64,000 bases of DNA from Seribacter sp963934295 (GCA_963934295.1 CAWVXY010000001.1:62001-126000); one strand, 5' to 3'; counted from the first letter of the stretch, positions 26,470 through 34,957 are shown. The notes: generated by a model from the sequence alone, not told the origin. A program made the numbers and translations.

Positions 26470-27805
26470 TTGTTCGAATCCTATTTTCGCCCCTCCTGTG
26501 CTCCAAGAAAACGCTGATGAAGCCGCCAGTTGTTTCGCTGCACCGTCTCCACCAGCTCTTGATACGGAGTTCCATCAGCCTGAAGCAGCCCCTGCTTGAG
26601 GATCCTTGGGTCGACTTTATGACGGTCGATATATTGGCAGCGGTTGTATCCAATCAGGTAACGAGTAGCGAACCCGTACTGCAAGAACTTAGCGTGCGCC
26701 TTCCCAACGCTGGCGATGTCAGGCAACGTCTTCCACATGACATTGGAGTGTTCAGGCGTTTTGAAACTTACTTGGTGGTCGCAGATCATCACCGGTTTCT
26801 TCGTCTCTCGATAAGCCCGCTCAAAGTCCGTTTCAGAGAACAAGGATCCGCCTGGCTGAACGGATAGAACATCGATCCACGGCAGCGCTTCCTGGATGAC
26901 CCGCCAAGGCATGGCAGCACCAGAGTAGCGCTCTCCGAATACCAACGTATTCGAAGCTAGTTTCCTGGTGAGGGGGCCGATGTGGGAATAGACCTCACGG
27001 GCGATGAGCAACAGGAAGTCCTCGTCAGAAGCGTCTGCGCCGTTCTCACGGAGAAACCGCTCGTAACGCCTTTTGCCGGGCGCACCATCTGGCAGTTCGC
27101 GGATGGCATCCACCCAAGTCTTCCCGGCAGCACGCTTCGCTTGCTTGAGATCCCAGGCGGGCATGTCTGTCCAGTAGATGCCGATACGGTTCGGATGATC
27201 TGGAAATTGCTTTGCCATCTGCTCAAGTTCGTTGCGGGCCGATTGCTTCCAACTATCGCCGAACACATCCGGGAATCTAATCCGCTTACCCTGCCATGCG
27301 CTGACCTTGCTCGTCGGGTAACAGGAGGCAAAGTGAGGTAGCAACTTCCGGGTGCTGGGATGCGAGTCATAGCCAAGGCTGTTGTAGCCCCATTTGCGGA
27401 AATAGGAGACCAGCTCCGTATTCGCCTTTCCCCAATCGTTATCGAGGTTCTGGCGGAGATGGTCGCGCTTCGACTGATCCGGCCGGGAAAGGCCGCCGGT
27501 GTGGGTCACTCCGACCGACAGGAATCCATGGCCATCTGGCGTTATCAGGAAGTGGCGGTCCTCGATGACTTGTAGATGAAACCTTCCGGTTGCTTCGCCC
27601 TTGATCGAGAGATACCCGCCATATCGATCAAAGCCATCACGATCAGGAAAGACTCCAGCAGATAGTGAGACAGCGATCAGAAGGGCAAGAGGGACGAAGG
27701 TAATAAGTCGTTTATTCATTGGATGTAATCTTACCTTAATTCGGAGTTCGTAGTGCGGAATCAGCTGCGATCGCTGGCATCATTTGAGTCATTCTTTCTG
27801 GCGAA
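26349..27805 (-). mobile_element. Integron gene cassette 2 (glycoside-hydrolase-like gene)
   Basis: The boundaries follow the G^TT cut points in GTTCGCC (at 27806/27805) and GTTAGGA (at 26349/26348). The 1457-bp cassette carries one gene in the cassette direction. It is much richer in G+C than the host genes (37 of 60 bases at 27061-27120), which points to a foreign donor. Confidence 0.65.
26481..27719 (-). CDS. Secreted glycoside-hydrolase-like protein (agarase-type TIM barrel), cassette-borne
   Basis: The 412-residue protein has a signal peptide (MNKRLITFVPLALLIAVSLSAG). The mature part starts with a small beta region ending in HFLITPDGHGFLSVGVTHTGG, a pattern I associate with agarase-like GH proteins. 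LVSYFRKWGYNSLGYDS and IGIYWTDMPAWDL follow in barrel-like order. I cannot name catalytic acids with confidence, and the family assignment is from pattern memory. It reads away from the integrase and is followed by an attC candidate. Its high G+C contrasts with the Gfo/Idh gene next door. Confidence 0.6.
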   Translation of the reverse strand: MNKRLITFVPLALLIAVSLSAGVFPDRDGFDRYGGYLSIKGEATGRFHLQVIEDRHFLITPDGHGFLSVGVTHTGGLSRPDQSKRDHLRQNLDNDWGKANTELVSYFRKWGYNSLGYDSHPSTRKLLPHFASCYPTSKVSAWQGKRIRFPDVFGDSWKQSARNELEQMAKQFPDHPNRIGIYWTDMPAWDLKQAKRAAGKTWVDAIRELPDGAPGKRRYERFLRENGADASDEDFLLLIAREVYSHIGPLTRKLASNTLVFGERYSGAAMPWRVIQEALPWIDVLSVQPGGSLFSETDFERAYRETKKPVMICDHQVSFKTPEHSNVMWKTLPDIASVGKAHAKFLQYGFATRYLIGYNRCQYIDRHKVDPRILKQGLLQADGTPYQELVETVQRNNWRLHQRFLGAQEGRK

Positions 27806-27856
27806 CGCTTGAGTTCAGATGCGGCGTTAGCCGTTATTTGGAACGACTTGTTGGGC
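27800..27856 (-). other. attC: attC recombination site of cassette 1
   Basis: This 57-bp site starts 4 bases after the stop codon of the FAD gene. Minus strand order: R'' GCCCAAC, then AAGTCGTTC, a central hairpin CGGC-TAAC-GCCG, then GAACTCAAGC and R' GTTCGCC. GTTC pairs with GAAC around an internal loop. The AACAAxTCGTTC and GAACTCAAGCGTT segments are characteristic of attC sites such as that of aadA. In the excised circular cassette R' would be GTTGGGC, an exact complement of R''. Confidence 0.85.
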
Positions 27857-29552
27857 TACACTACAATTGTTGTCCATCTTTGATTAGTCGTTCTCTCAAT
27901 TTGTTGTAATCGACATCCTGAACTGCGATGCCATCTTCGAGGGCATGGGATGCGGCAGTGGCGGCACTTTGTCCCAGGATCATGCCAACCGGCTCCATGC
28001 GAATCGATCCAAAGGCTATATGGGAGGCAGAAAGGCACCATGGAATCAGCAGATTTTCGCATTCACTTTTTCTTGGGATGATCGACCGGTATGAGATTGG
28101 ATAAGCTTTTCCGCCAAGGCTTCGTTGGATGTCACCTTCGTTTTTCAATTGGCCTTTGTAGATGACGCGTTGGACATTGTGGGAATCCATGGTATAGGCG
28201 CCCCTTCCGATAGAGTCTGTCACTTGAGGATAATCCGGGTGTTGACGGCATTGGTGCTCAGTCATGACGAAGTCTGATACCATTCGTCGGCCTTCGCGTA
28301 CGTACAGATTATATGGCCAGTGGTCATTATCCGAAAATTCATCTTTAGGAAGGCCCCATTCGGCGTGTTTTTTCTTGATGGCCTCAGGCACACGGGGGTG
28401 GTTCTGCAATGTCCAGATCATTCCCAGTTGCCAGTCTCGGTGTTTTGCGGCGATAGCTTCGCGTTCTTCGTGTGACAATGTAGTCCAGTCCCAGTAACCT
28501 GGGTGATCCGGGGGTAGGTCGCTGTAGTTCATCCCAATGTAGTCGGTTGAAATGCCGCCTAGGTTGTTAGAGTCCGTTTTCATGTTCGGCATAGGGGAGA
28601 GTTTGAAGAAGCCAGTCGATTTACCCGCTTCAATCGCCCGAAATAGAATTTCGTAATCTGCTTCATTATAGCCATTCGGTTTGCTCACCATCACCCGATT
28701 TTGAGGTGCATTGGTTAGGCACATGCGGTAACAAAAGGCCTGCAGTCGGTGGTCAGCTTTTCCGACATCTGCTTCATCGTACTGATTGACGCTCGAAAGC
28801 AACTCGCTGGATAGATCACCTTTGACAAGATAGGGGTCGATGCCTTTTCGCAGATTGTTCCCGTGAATTGGGCTGGTGATCGCGTTGGACAGTTCTTTGT
28901 ATTGCGCATTCGACTCGCGACCGACTGTAAAGGTGACGTCCGCTGCCGCCAGTAGATCGCCCTCATAAGAAGCATCAATGAACATTTTTCCTTTGATATA
29001 GGTGCCGTCTTCAAGCAGTAGTCCGGTGATGCTCGGTCCGGTCATGGTGACACCCTTTTTCAGGTTTAGGCGGCCCTCAATAATTCGGACGCCGGCTTCT
29101 GCAGCCAGTTGCTTGAAAATCATCTCGGCTACCTTGGGCTCGAAAACCGAAGCCAGTTGGGTCGTCTTATCAAAAGCGGGAGCCCCTTGGCCTTTTTCTG
29201 GGAATTCATTTTTGCGCTGTTGGACCCAGGCATCGGATTTCTGATAGTATCGGTAGAGCCGATGGTAAAATTCTCGGGAAATACCTCCCAATATCTCGGA
29301 GTTCCCGATGTCCGTCCACCCGAGGCCACTGCTGCTCATCCCTCCAAGATGTCCGTATTGGGAAATCAGTATTACGGATTTTTCCATCCGTGCCGCTTGC
29401 ACCGCGGCAGCGACACCAACGGCCGCATCTCCATAAACAATGATGTCTGCTTTCGGTTGAGCTGCTTCTGTCCCGAGTTGGTTAATACAGCAGATTAAAA
29501 TTATAACTGTAAACTTAATGATATAACTATTCATTTTACTTCTCTCGCCCAA
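27806..29552 (-). mobile_element. Integron gene cassette 1 (FAD oxidoreductase gene)
   Basis: The 1747-bp unit runs from TTGGGC at the attI junction (29552) to the G of GTTCGCC at 27806. Its two end boxes are perfectly complementary, the diagnostic property of a single excisable cassette. It is long for a cassette, with little non-coding DNA: 18 bp before the ATG and about 55 bp after the stop. Base composition is near 50% G+C in places, above that of the host. Confidence 0.8.
27861..29534 (-). CDS. Secreted FAD-dependent oxidoreductase (FAD_oxidored type), cassette-borne
   Basis: The ATG at 29534 gives MNSYIIKFTVIILICCINQLGTEA, a signal peptide. An upstream in-frame TTG coincides with the first bases of the cassette. 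The FAD motif is ADIIVYGDAAVGVAAAVQAARM followed by GHLGGMSSSGLGWTD, typical of a large family abundant in Planctomycetes and Verrucomicrobia. The C-terminal part has SASHIAFGSIRMEPVGMILGQSAATAA, also typical. The substrate is unknown, but relatives are often linked to carbohydrate catabolism. The protein is 557 residues and complete. It is the first cassette after attI, where promoter access is greatest. Confidence 0.85.
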   Translation of the reverse strand: MNSYIIKFTVIILICCINQLGTEAAQPKADIIVYGDAAVGVAAAVQAARMEKSVILISQYGHLGGMSSSGLGWTDIGNSEILGGISREFYHRLYRYYQKSDAWVQQRKNEFPEKGQGAPAFDKTTQLASVFEPKVAEMIFKQLAAEAGVRIIEGRLNLKKGVTMTGPSITGLLLEDGTYIKGKMFIDASYEGDLLAAADVTFTVGRESNAQYKELSNAITSPIHGNNLRKGIDPYLVKGDLSSELLSSVNQYDEADVGKADHRLQAFCYRMCLTNAPQNRVMVSKPNGYNEADYEILFRAIEAGKSTGFFKLSPMPNMKTDSNNLGGISTDYIGMNYSDLPPDHPGYWDWTTLSHEEREAIAAKHRDWQLGMIWTLQNHPRVPEAIKKKHAEWGLPKDEFSDNDHWPYNLYVREGRRMVSDFVMTEHQCRQHPDYPQVTDSIGRGAYTMDSHNVQRVIYKGQLKNEGDIQRSLGGKAYPISYRSIIPRKSECENLLIPWCLSASHIAFGSIRMEPVGMILGQSAATAASHALEDGIAVQDVDYNKLRERLIKDGQQL

Positions 29553-29553
29553 C
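29547..29553 (-). other. attI: attI/cassette junction core site
   Basis: On the minus strand GTTGGGC fits the simple-site consensus GTTRRRY, with recombination expected after the G at 29553. It lies 187 bp upstream of the integrase start, as expected for attI. Accessory integrase-binding repeats could not be resolved by eye. Confidence 0.75.
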
Positions 29554-29584
29554 TTATATTATTCGTTACTTTTATCATGCATAT

Positions 29585-29614
29585 TTTGTAATGAATCTTA
29601 AATTTTATCGTCAA
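29585..29614 (-). promoter_or_regulatory. Candidate cassette promoter (Pc-like)
   Basis: On the minus strand TTGACG (29614-29609) and TACAAA (29590-29585) are separated by 18 bp and point into the cassettes, upstream of the attI junction. The -10 is a four-of-six match, so the strength would be moderate at best. Confidence 0.4.
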
Positions 29615-29739
29615 GCAATCTTTATTAGAGTTTACAGTTTGAAAGTTTTAAAGCTTTTCTTGGCTGCGCACCAATTAAAATATATCAAATAATTTTCTTG
29701 TTATACATTGAAATAAATCATGTATTAGTTATTTGACAT

Positions 29740-30939
29740 ATGCATGAGTGGGTAAAAGTTCAACTTAAAGAATATTCAAATGCGAATGCAGAAGAGAGGC
29801 AGGCGTGGTGGATTACAATTAAATGGTATTTTGGTTATTGCGCAAAGAAGGGACTGGGAGAACCAAGCAATCGGGAAAATGGAAAGATTTTTTGGCGAGA
29901 AGCAGTTTTACCAGCGAGACCAAATGAATGGCAAAAGAAGCAATGGGGAGATGCGTTAAAATGGTTTTTTCAGGAAATATCTGCTCGTGATATCGCTGGG
30001 CCAAAATTGAGAAGCGGTATCCGCCGTCGCCACCTTGCCTACACTACCGAAAAAGCGTACATGGGTTGGTTGCGTCGCTTCCAGGCATTTCTTCATCCAA
30101 GAGAAGTAATGGAATCAGAAGCGGGGGAAGTCGTTAGGTTTTTGACCTACTTGGCCGAAGAGAAAAAAATATCACCAACAGGGCAAAATCAGTGTTTTAA
30201 TGCTCTGTTGTTTTTCTTCCGCTATGTAAGAGAGCAACCAAATGTAGATTTCCGGGGGGCGACCCGAGCAAAGAAGAGAATAAGGGTGCCTGTTGTTTTA
30301 TCCCAAAAGGAAGTGACACGCCTATTGGAATTACTTCCCACTAAATTCCGTTTAATGGGTCGCTTGCAATATGGGGCAGGCTTACGGTTGAACGAATTAT
30401 TACGCTTGCGGGTTAAGGATTTAGATTTTGATCGCGGTCAGTTATCTGTCCGAGGGGGCAAGGGAGATAAAGATCGGGTCTCGGTCCTACCAAGTTCTTT
30501 GGTTGATTTTTTACAACTACAAGTCGAACAAGCTAGAATTTTGCATGCCGAGGATATCAAAGCTGAATTTGCCGGGGCAAGTATGACCGAAGCACTTGCT
30601 CGCAAGTTCAGCGTAGCTCGGAGAGAGCTTAGCTGGCAGTACCTTTTTCCTCATAGCCGACTTGTAAAGAATCCCCGAGGCGAGGAACTCCTTCGGCACC
30701 ATGCACTTGAAAATTCATATCAAAATGCAGTGCGCAATACAGCGAAAAAAGCGGGTATCGAAAAACGGGTCACACCCCATGTGCTCCGCCACAGTTTTGC
30801 CACTCATATGCTTGAGGGTGGGGCAGATATTCGAACCGTTCAGGAACTTCTCGGCCATGCTTCCGTGGAGACTACCCAAATCTATACCCATGTAATGAAA
30901 AAACCTTTTGGAATCATAAGCCCATTGGATCGGCTTTAA
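29740..30939 (+). CDS. intI: Integron integrase IntI (tyrosine recombinase) with an extra N-terminal domain
   Basis: The 399-residue protein matches integron integrases from about residue 90 onward. Catalytic residues are R216 (YGAGLRLNELLRLRVKDLDF), a lysine in GGKGDKDR, H347-x-x-R350 (TPHVLRHSFATH), H373 (ELLGHAS) and Y382 (TTQIYTHV). The IntI-specific insertion is present: MTEALARKFSVARRELSWQY, then FPHSRLVKNPRGEELLRHH. The C-terminus SPLDRL is also typical. Residues 1-90, rich in Trp, Lys and Glu (WWITIKWYFGYCAKKG, WQKKQWGDALKWFFQEI), are additional compared with IntI1. It faces away from two cassettes on the other strand, the standard integron layout. No LexA box was seen upstream. Confidence 0.92.
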   Translation: MHEWVKVQLKEYSNANAEERQAWWITIKWYFGYCAKKGLGEPSNRENGKIFWREAVLPARPNEWQKKQWGDALKWFFQEISARDIAGPKLRSGIRRRHLAYTTEKAYMGWLRRFQAFLHPREVMESEAGEVVRFLTYLAEEKKISPTGQNQCFNALLFFFRYVREQPNVDFRGATRAKKRIRVPVVLSQKEVTRLLELLPTKFRLMGRLQYGAGLRLNELLRLRVKDLDFDRGQLSVRGGKGDKDRVSVLPSSLVDFLQLQVEQARILHAEDIKAEFAGASMTEALARKFSVARRELSWQYLFPHSRLVKNPRGEELLRHHALENSYQNAVRNTAKKAGIEKRVTPHVLRHSFATHMLEGGADIRTVQELLGHASVETTQIYTHVMKKPFGIISPLDRL

Positions 30940-31006
30940 AAAATGCTCATATAAAAATGAGGCTATTTCAGGCTATCAATAACACATTTTTTAAACCTAT
31001 ATAAAT

Positions 31007-31028
31007 TTTTATTTAAATTTAAATAAAA
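31007..31028. repeat. AT-only palindrome, right copy
   Basis: This is the second copy of TTTATTTAAATTTAAATAAA (31008-31027, 22 bp with one more A/T pair). It lies 68 bp after the intI stop and before the convergent GH18-like gene. A bidirectional terminator role is possible. Confidence 0.6.
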
Positions 31029-31062
31029 TTACCATTTTCATGAAAGCATCAGAGAAAGCTGA

Positions 31063-32004
31063 TTAGTTTTTCAATTTTACCTCTTGATTCTTTTCAGAAG
31101 AAATAGTGGGGGTACCATTCAAATCTGCTCCCTGCCTAATTCTTGAAATCGTTTGCCAAACTTCCTTAGTTCTCCATTTGGAATCTTTCAGTTGGGCATC
31201 CCAAATTGCAAGGCCAACGGAAGGATCCATCGCGATCCATTCCAGGTGCTCCTGAACTGAAGCCTTCTCCCATTTGCTCGTATGACTGGGGACTCCAATG
31301 AGAAGTTTGGAGGAATACTTTCCCGCGGCAGCTTTCAGGAAGTCATAAGATCTCCAACTCGTTGATTTTGATCCGGTTTCTGAATAACCCATTACATGAA
31401 GGGCATCAACATATGGAAGTAGCAACTTCCACCAACCTTGGTTTGGGGCATTCCATTTATATGCAAAGCTATCAACCGTAAGCTCCTTTCCCTTAGCCTT
31501 AAGTGCAATGGATAGCTCCATAATAAACTTAACAAATGCCTTCTTATCATCCTCACATTTCCCCTTACCTTCAAAGTCGATGTCAACCCCGTCTAACTTA
31601 AGTCGCACGGTTTCAGAAACTAAGGCTTGAATGAATTTTTTTCGATTAGAACTGAATGCATTTTTGGCTAAATTCCAGTTCCAACCTTCCCGGGTTCCAT
31701 TATAAATGCAAAGTAATAACCGCACATTATTGGCATTTCCCCATTTTCGGAAGTTTATAATGGTTGAATCATCGATTGGCTTAAAATTATCAACTAACTT
31801 AATTTTACCCTTTTCTCCAGGACGCCAGAACTGAAGACCCAAGTGCGTAAGTCCATTTTTCATACCCATATCCCCAAATGAATCATTCAATCGATCCAGA
31901 CATATGCTGGTAGCGTAAGGGGGAACCCAAGTCATCACTCGCTTAGCTTGAGTCTTTGGTTTCTTTACAGTCTCCGCCCCTAGGGAGAGGATCGCAAGGA
32001 ACAA
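31063..32004 (-). CDS. Secreted GH18-type glycoside hydrolase (chitinase-like)
   Basis: The family motif DGxDxDxE is present as LDGVDIDFEGKG, and the barrel-end strands ALHVMGYSETG and GVPSHTSKW fit GH18. Substrates would be chitin or related N-acetylglucosamine polymers. The listed start is a TTG at 32004. Five codons upstream, a CTG at 32019 would give (M)KLLFLFLAILSLGAETV, a complete signal peptide, with no ATG or GTG before the in-frame stop. I therefore suspect a non-canonical start. It directly follows lpdA on the same strand. Confidence 0.8.
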   Translation of the reverse strand: MFLAILSLGAETVKKPKTQAKRVMTWVPPYATSICLDRLNDSFGDMGMKNGLTHLGLQFWRPGEKGKIKLVDNFKPIDDSTIINFRKWGNANNVRLLLCIYNGTREGWNWNLAKNAFSSNRKKFIQALVSETVRLKLDGVDIDFEGKGKCEDDKKAFVKFIMELSIALKAKGKELTVDSFAYKWNAPNQGWWKLLLPYVDALHVMGYSETGSKSTSWRSYDFLKAAAGKYSSKLLIGVPSHTSKWEKASVQEHLEWIAMDPSVGLAIWDAQLKDSKWRTKEVWQTISRIRQGADLNGTPTISSEKNQEVKLKN

Positions 32005-32031
32005 AAAAAGGAGCTTCAGGGTAAAATTTAT

Positions 32032-33429
32032 TTAAATATGAATCGCTTCCCCATGAGCGGCAGCAGCGGCCTCAGCCAAGGCTTCACTCATAGTCGGGTG
32101 AGCGTGAATCGTTCCATGAATTTCGTCTACGGTGGCTTCCAATTTCATTGCCAATCCATACTCTGTGATTAACTCGGTAGCATCTGATCCGATAATATGA
32201 GCCCCTAAAATCTCTCCGTATTTCTTACCCACAATTACCTTCACAAAGCCCTCTGAATGATTCACCGCCACCGCTTTGCCGGATGCCGCAAAAGGAAACT
32301 TACCGACTTTGTATTCGATACCTTCCTCTTTTGCCTTCTCCTCCGTTAAACCAATACTGGCAACCTGAGGTTGACAGTAGGTACAACCCGGAAAGGCATC
32401 AACTGGTACTGGTTGCGAATGACCAAACATTCCATTAACAGCCTGTATTGCACGATAGGTGGCAATATGAGCTAACCAAGGAGGTCCAACAATATCGCCG
32501 GTGGCATAAATTCCGGATTCTGTAGTTTCATAATTTTCGTCTACTTTCAGATAACCTTTCACAGTATCCAGTTTTAATTTTTCTGAAACTGCACCATCAA
32601 GATTAGGAACTACACCGATTGCCAGCAAGAGGGATTCAACCTCCAGGCTTTCACTTCCCTCGTCATTACCCAATGTAAGCGAAACGCCATTTTCCCCAAC
32701 ATCCACCGAGTCAACACGGGTACCAACCCGACAATCAATTCCCTGTTCAGCAAATGATTTATGCAAAGCATCAGAAATTTCAGCATCCTCTACCGGTAAG
32801 ACTTTAGGCAACATTTCAATCAGTGTCACTTTTGTACCGAAGGCATTTAAAAAATAAGCAAACTCTGCACCAATTGCACCTGCACCCATAATCGCGATAC
32901 TCTTTGGCTGCTCAGTCATTGCCAAAGCTTCCCGGGATGTCATCACTCTCTTTCCATCAACTGCGATTTCAGGCAAAGTTCTGGGCTTGCAACCCGTAGA
33001 AATCATTATCTTACTTCCCTTCAAATAAGTTCCAGCCTTCTCGCCTTCTGTAATCTCTACCATTCCAGCAGCATGGACCAATCCCTTACCAACAATGTAT
33101 TCCACCTTATTTTTCTTAAATAAAAATTCAATTCCACCGCCCATTTGGTTTGCAACCTTTCGTGATCGACCCATCACTTTTTCAAAATCAACCTTTATCT
33201 CCTCACAACTAAATCCAAATACCTCGGAATGCAGTGCCGCCTGAAAAGACTCGGCACTTTTCAAAAGAGCCTTTGAAGGGATACAACCCCAGTTTAAACA
33301 AGTACCTCCAGCACGCTCCATTTCGATGCAAACTACCTTTTTTCCAAGCTGCCCAGCCCGAATGGCAGCGGCGTAACCAGCGGGCCCACCGCCAATAATA
33401 ATAAGATCGTAAGTAATATCAGATGTCAT
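32032..33429 (-). CDS. lpdA: Dihydrolipoyl dehydrogenase
   Basis: This flavoprotein reoxidises dihydrolipoamide in 2-oxoacid dehydrogenase complexes or the glycine cleavage system. The FAD motif is LIIGGGPAGYAAAIRAGQLG, the redox disulfide is GGTCLNWGCIPSKALL, the NAD motif is IMGAGAIGAEFAYFLNAFG, and the C-terminal catalytic pair is in TIHAHPTMSEALAEAA. It is 465 residues, full length. No E1 or E2 genes are nearby, so it is an orphan copy here. Its stop codon sits in ATATTTAAATAAAT, an AT motif that recurs at several gene ends. Confidence 0.97.
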   Translation of the reverse strand: MTSDITYDLIIIGGGPAGYAAAIRAGQLGKKVVCIEMERAGGTCLNWGCIPSKALLKSAESFQAALHSEVFGFSCEEIKVDFEKVMGRSRKVANQMGGGIEFLFKKNKVEYIVGKGLVHAAGMVEITEGEKAGTYLKGSKIMISTGCKPRTLPEIAVDGKRVMTSREALAMTEQPKSIAIMGAGAIGAEFAYFLNAFGTKVTLIEMLPKVLPVEDAEISDALHKSFAEQGIDCRVGTRVDSVDVGENGVSLTLGNDEGSESLEVESLLLAIGVVPNLDGAVSEKLKLDTVKGYLKVDENYETTESGIYATGDIVGPPWLAHIATYRAIQAVNGMFGHSQPVPVDAFPGCTYCQPQVASIGLTEEKAKEEGIEYKVGKFPFAASGKAVAVNHSEGFVKVIVGKKYGEILGAHIIGSDATELITEYGLAMKLEATVDEIHGTIHAHPTMSEALAEAAAAAHGEAIHI

Positions 33430-33574
33430 AAATTAAATATTGAATGGAAATTACATAATACTAATTACCTAAAGCTTACTAGTCAATGAAACGAAAATAA
33501 GATTCGGTTGTGCTGAAATTTTCGTTTGGGATTCTAATTTAACTCATTTACTGCTTTAGTTCATTTTTCTCGAA

Positions 33575-34567
33575 ATGATCGAACAACTAAAAACAAAAAA
33601 TAATTATCGCGACATAATTACAAACAGTCTATCCAATTGTCTAACTTCCACTTCCCTTGAACAATGTACCTGTTTTAAAGGTAAAGTTAGAGATAGATAT
33701 GACCTGGGAAAAGCTTTCGCTCTCATAACAACAGATAGGCAATCTGCTTTCGACCGAATATTGGCAACGATCCCCTTCAAGGGACAAGTACTTAATCAAA
33801 CCGGTGCTTGGTGGTTTGAACAGACGAAAGATATTATCCCTAATCATGTGATTGATTTTCCAGATCCGAATGTCACCATTGCCAAAAAGTGTACGCCCTT
33901 TCCGATCGAATTTGTGGTTCGCGGGTTTGTGACTGGTAGTTCCAGTACTTCGTTGTGGACGATTTATGAAGAAGGGAACCGAGAATATTGTGGAATTCAA
34001 TTCCCGGATGGCATGGTAAAAAACCAAAAGTTACCGAAACCGGTTATTACCCCGACCACGAAAGAAGAAGAGCATGACAGGGCAATATCGCCTGCTGAAA
34101 TTATTGCAGAAGGGTGGATGGAAAAAGAGCATTGGGAATATGCATCCAAAAAAGCAATTGATTTATTCGTCCGCGGGCAGGAAATATCATCCAAACATGG
34201 ACTCATCCTCGTAGATACGAAATACGAAATGGGACTTGATGAAAAGGGTGAAATTACCCTTATCGATGAGATTCATACACCAGATTCAAGCCGCTATTGG
34301 ATAGAGGAAAGTTTCCAAGAAAGACTGATTAATCAAAAGGAACCGGAAAATATTGATAAAGAATTCCTTAGATTATGGTTCAAAGAACACTGCGACCCCT
34401 ACAAGGACGAAAAGCTACCTGATGCTCCCATAGAATTAGTAACCGAGCTTTCAGCAAGATATATTCACTTATATGAAGTAATAACAGGAGAAAAATTTTC
34501 CTTTCCTGACCTTACACAAACCATTGAAGAAAGAATTTTTAATAATCTAATACCTTATCTAAGTTAA
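33575..34567 (+). CDS. purC: Phosphoribosylaminoimidazole-succinocarboxamide synthase
   Basis: PurC joins CAIR and aspartate with ATP in de novo purine synthesis. The N-terminal nucleotide-binding part has KGKVRDRYDLG and TTDRQSAFDRILATIPFKG. PIEFVVRGFVTGSSSTSLW and LIDEIHTPDSSRYW are signature segments. At 330 residues it belongs to the longer PurC type. It is a single gene; other purine genes lie at 41705 and 42891. Confidence 0.97.
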   Translation: MIEQLKTKNNYRDIITNSLSNCLTSTSLEQCTCFKGKVRDRYDLGKAFALITTDRQSAFDRILATIPFKGQVLNQTGAWWFEQTKDIIPNHVIDFPDPNVTIAKKCTPFPIEFVVRGFVTGSSSTSLWTIYEEGNREYCGIQFPDGMVKNQKLPKPVITPTTKEEEHDRAISPAEIIAEGWMEKEHWEYASKKAIDLFVRGQEISSKHGLILVDTKYEMGLDEKGEITLIDEIHTPDSSRYWIEESFQERLINQKEPENIDKEFLRLWFKEHCDPYKDEKLPDAPIELVTELSARYIHLYEVITGEKFSFPDLTQTIEERIFNNLIPYLS

Positions 34568-34957
34568 AATAAGAGTAAGAATAATGTGCTCGGCATCAAA
34601 TACACCGCACGCCAAAGATTAATCGATCATTTTGATAATCTTCTGGTAAATAATGCACAGCATATCGCATCTGCACATAAACAAACGCCTTGGGGTATTA
34701 ATTATCCTAGTTGAAAATAAGGAATAGTAGTCTCGTGCGTAAATCGCCATTTTTCGCATCACTGATCTATTATCCGATAATATATGAGTATTTCAGGATT
34801 TTCCAATCATAGCTTGCCTAGCACTTACAGGCAGAACAGATATGCCTGTAAGTTATTCATACGTTTCTGAAAACGCCAAGTAATACAGAGATAATAACTA
34901 TTTTATGACCCCAAATTGGCTATAACAATTTCAAGAATATTCAAAGTTTAGGTTATC
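34568..34957. other. Non-coding spacer between purC and plsC with a strong hairpin
   Basis: No convincing gene is present. At 34823-34853 there is a perfect 11-bp stem (ACTTACAGGCA / TGCCTGTAAGT) with a 9-base loop, without a U-run on either side. A weaker 7-bp stem AAGATTA/TAATCTT lies near 34614-34642. The two flanking genes converge, so terminators or a small RNA are possible. Confidence 0.5.

Noticed and set aside
26400..27720. Long plus-strand frames opposite the glycoside-hydrolase-like gene
   Set aside because: They are shadows of a G+C-rich gene and carry no family motifs or signal sequences.
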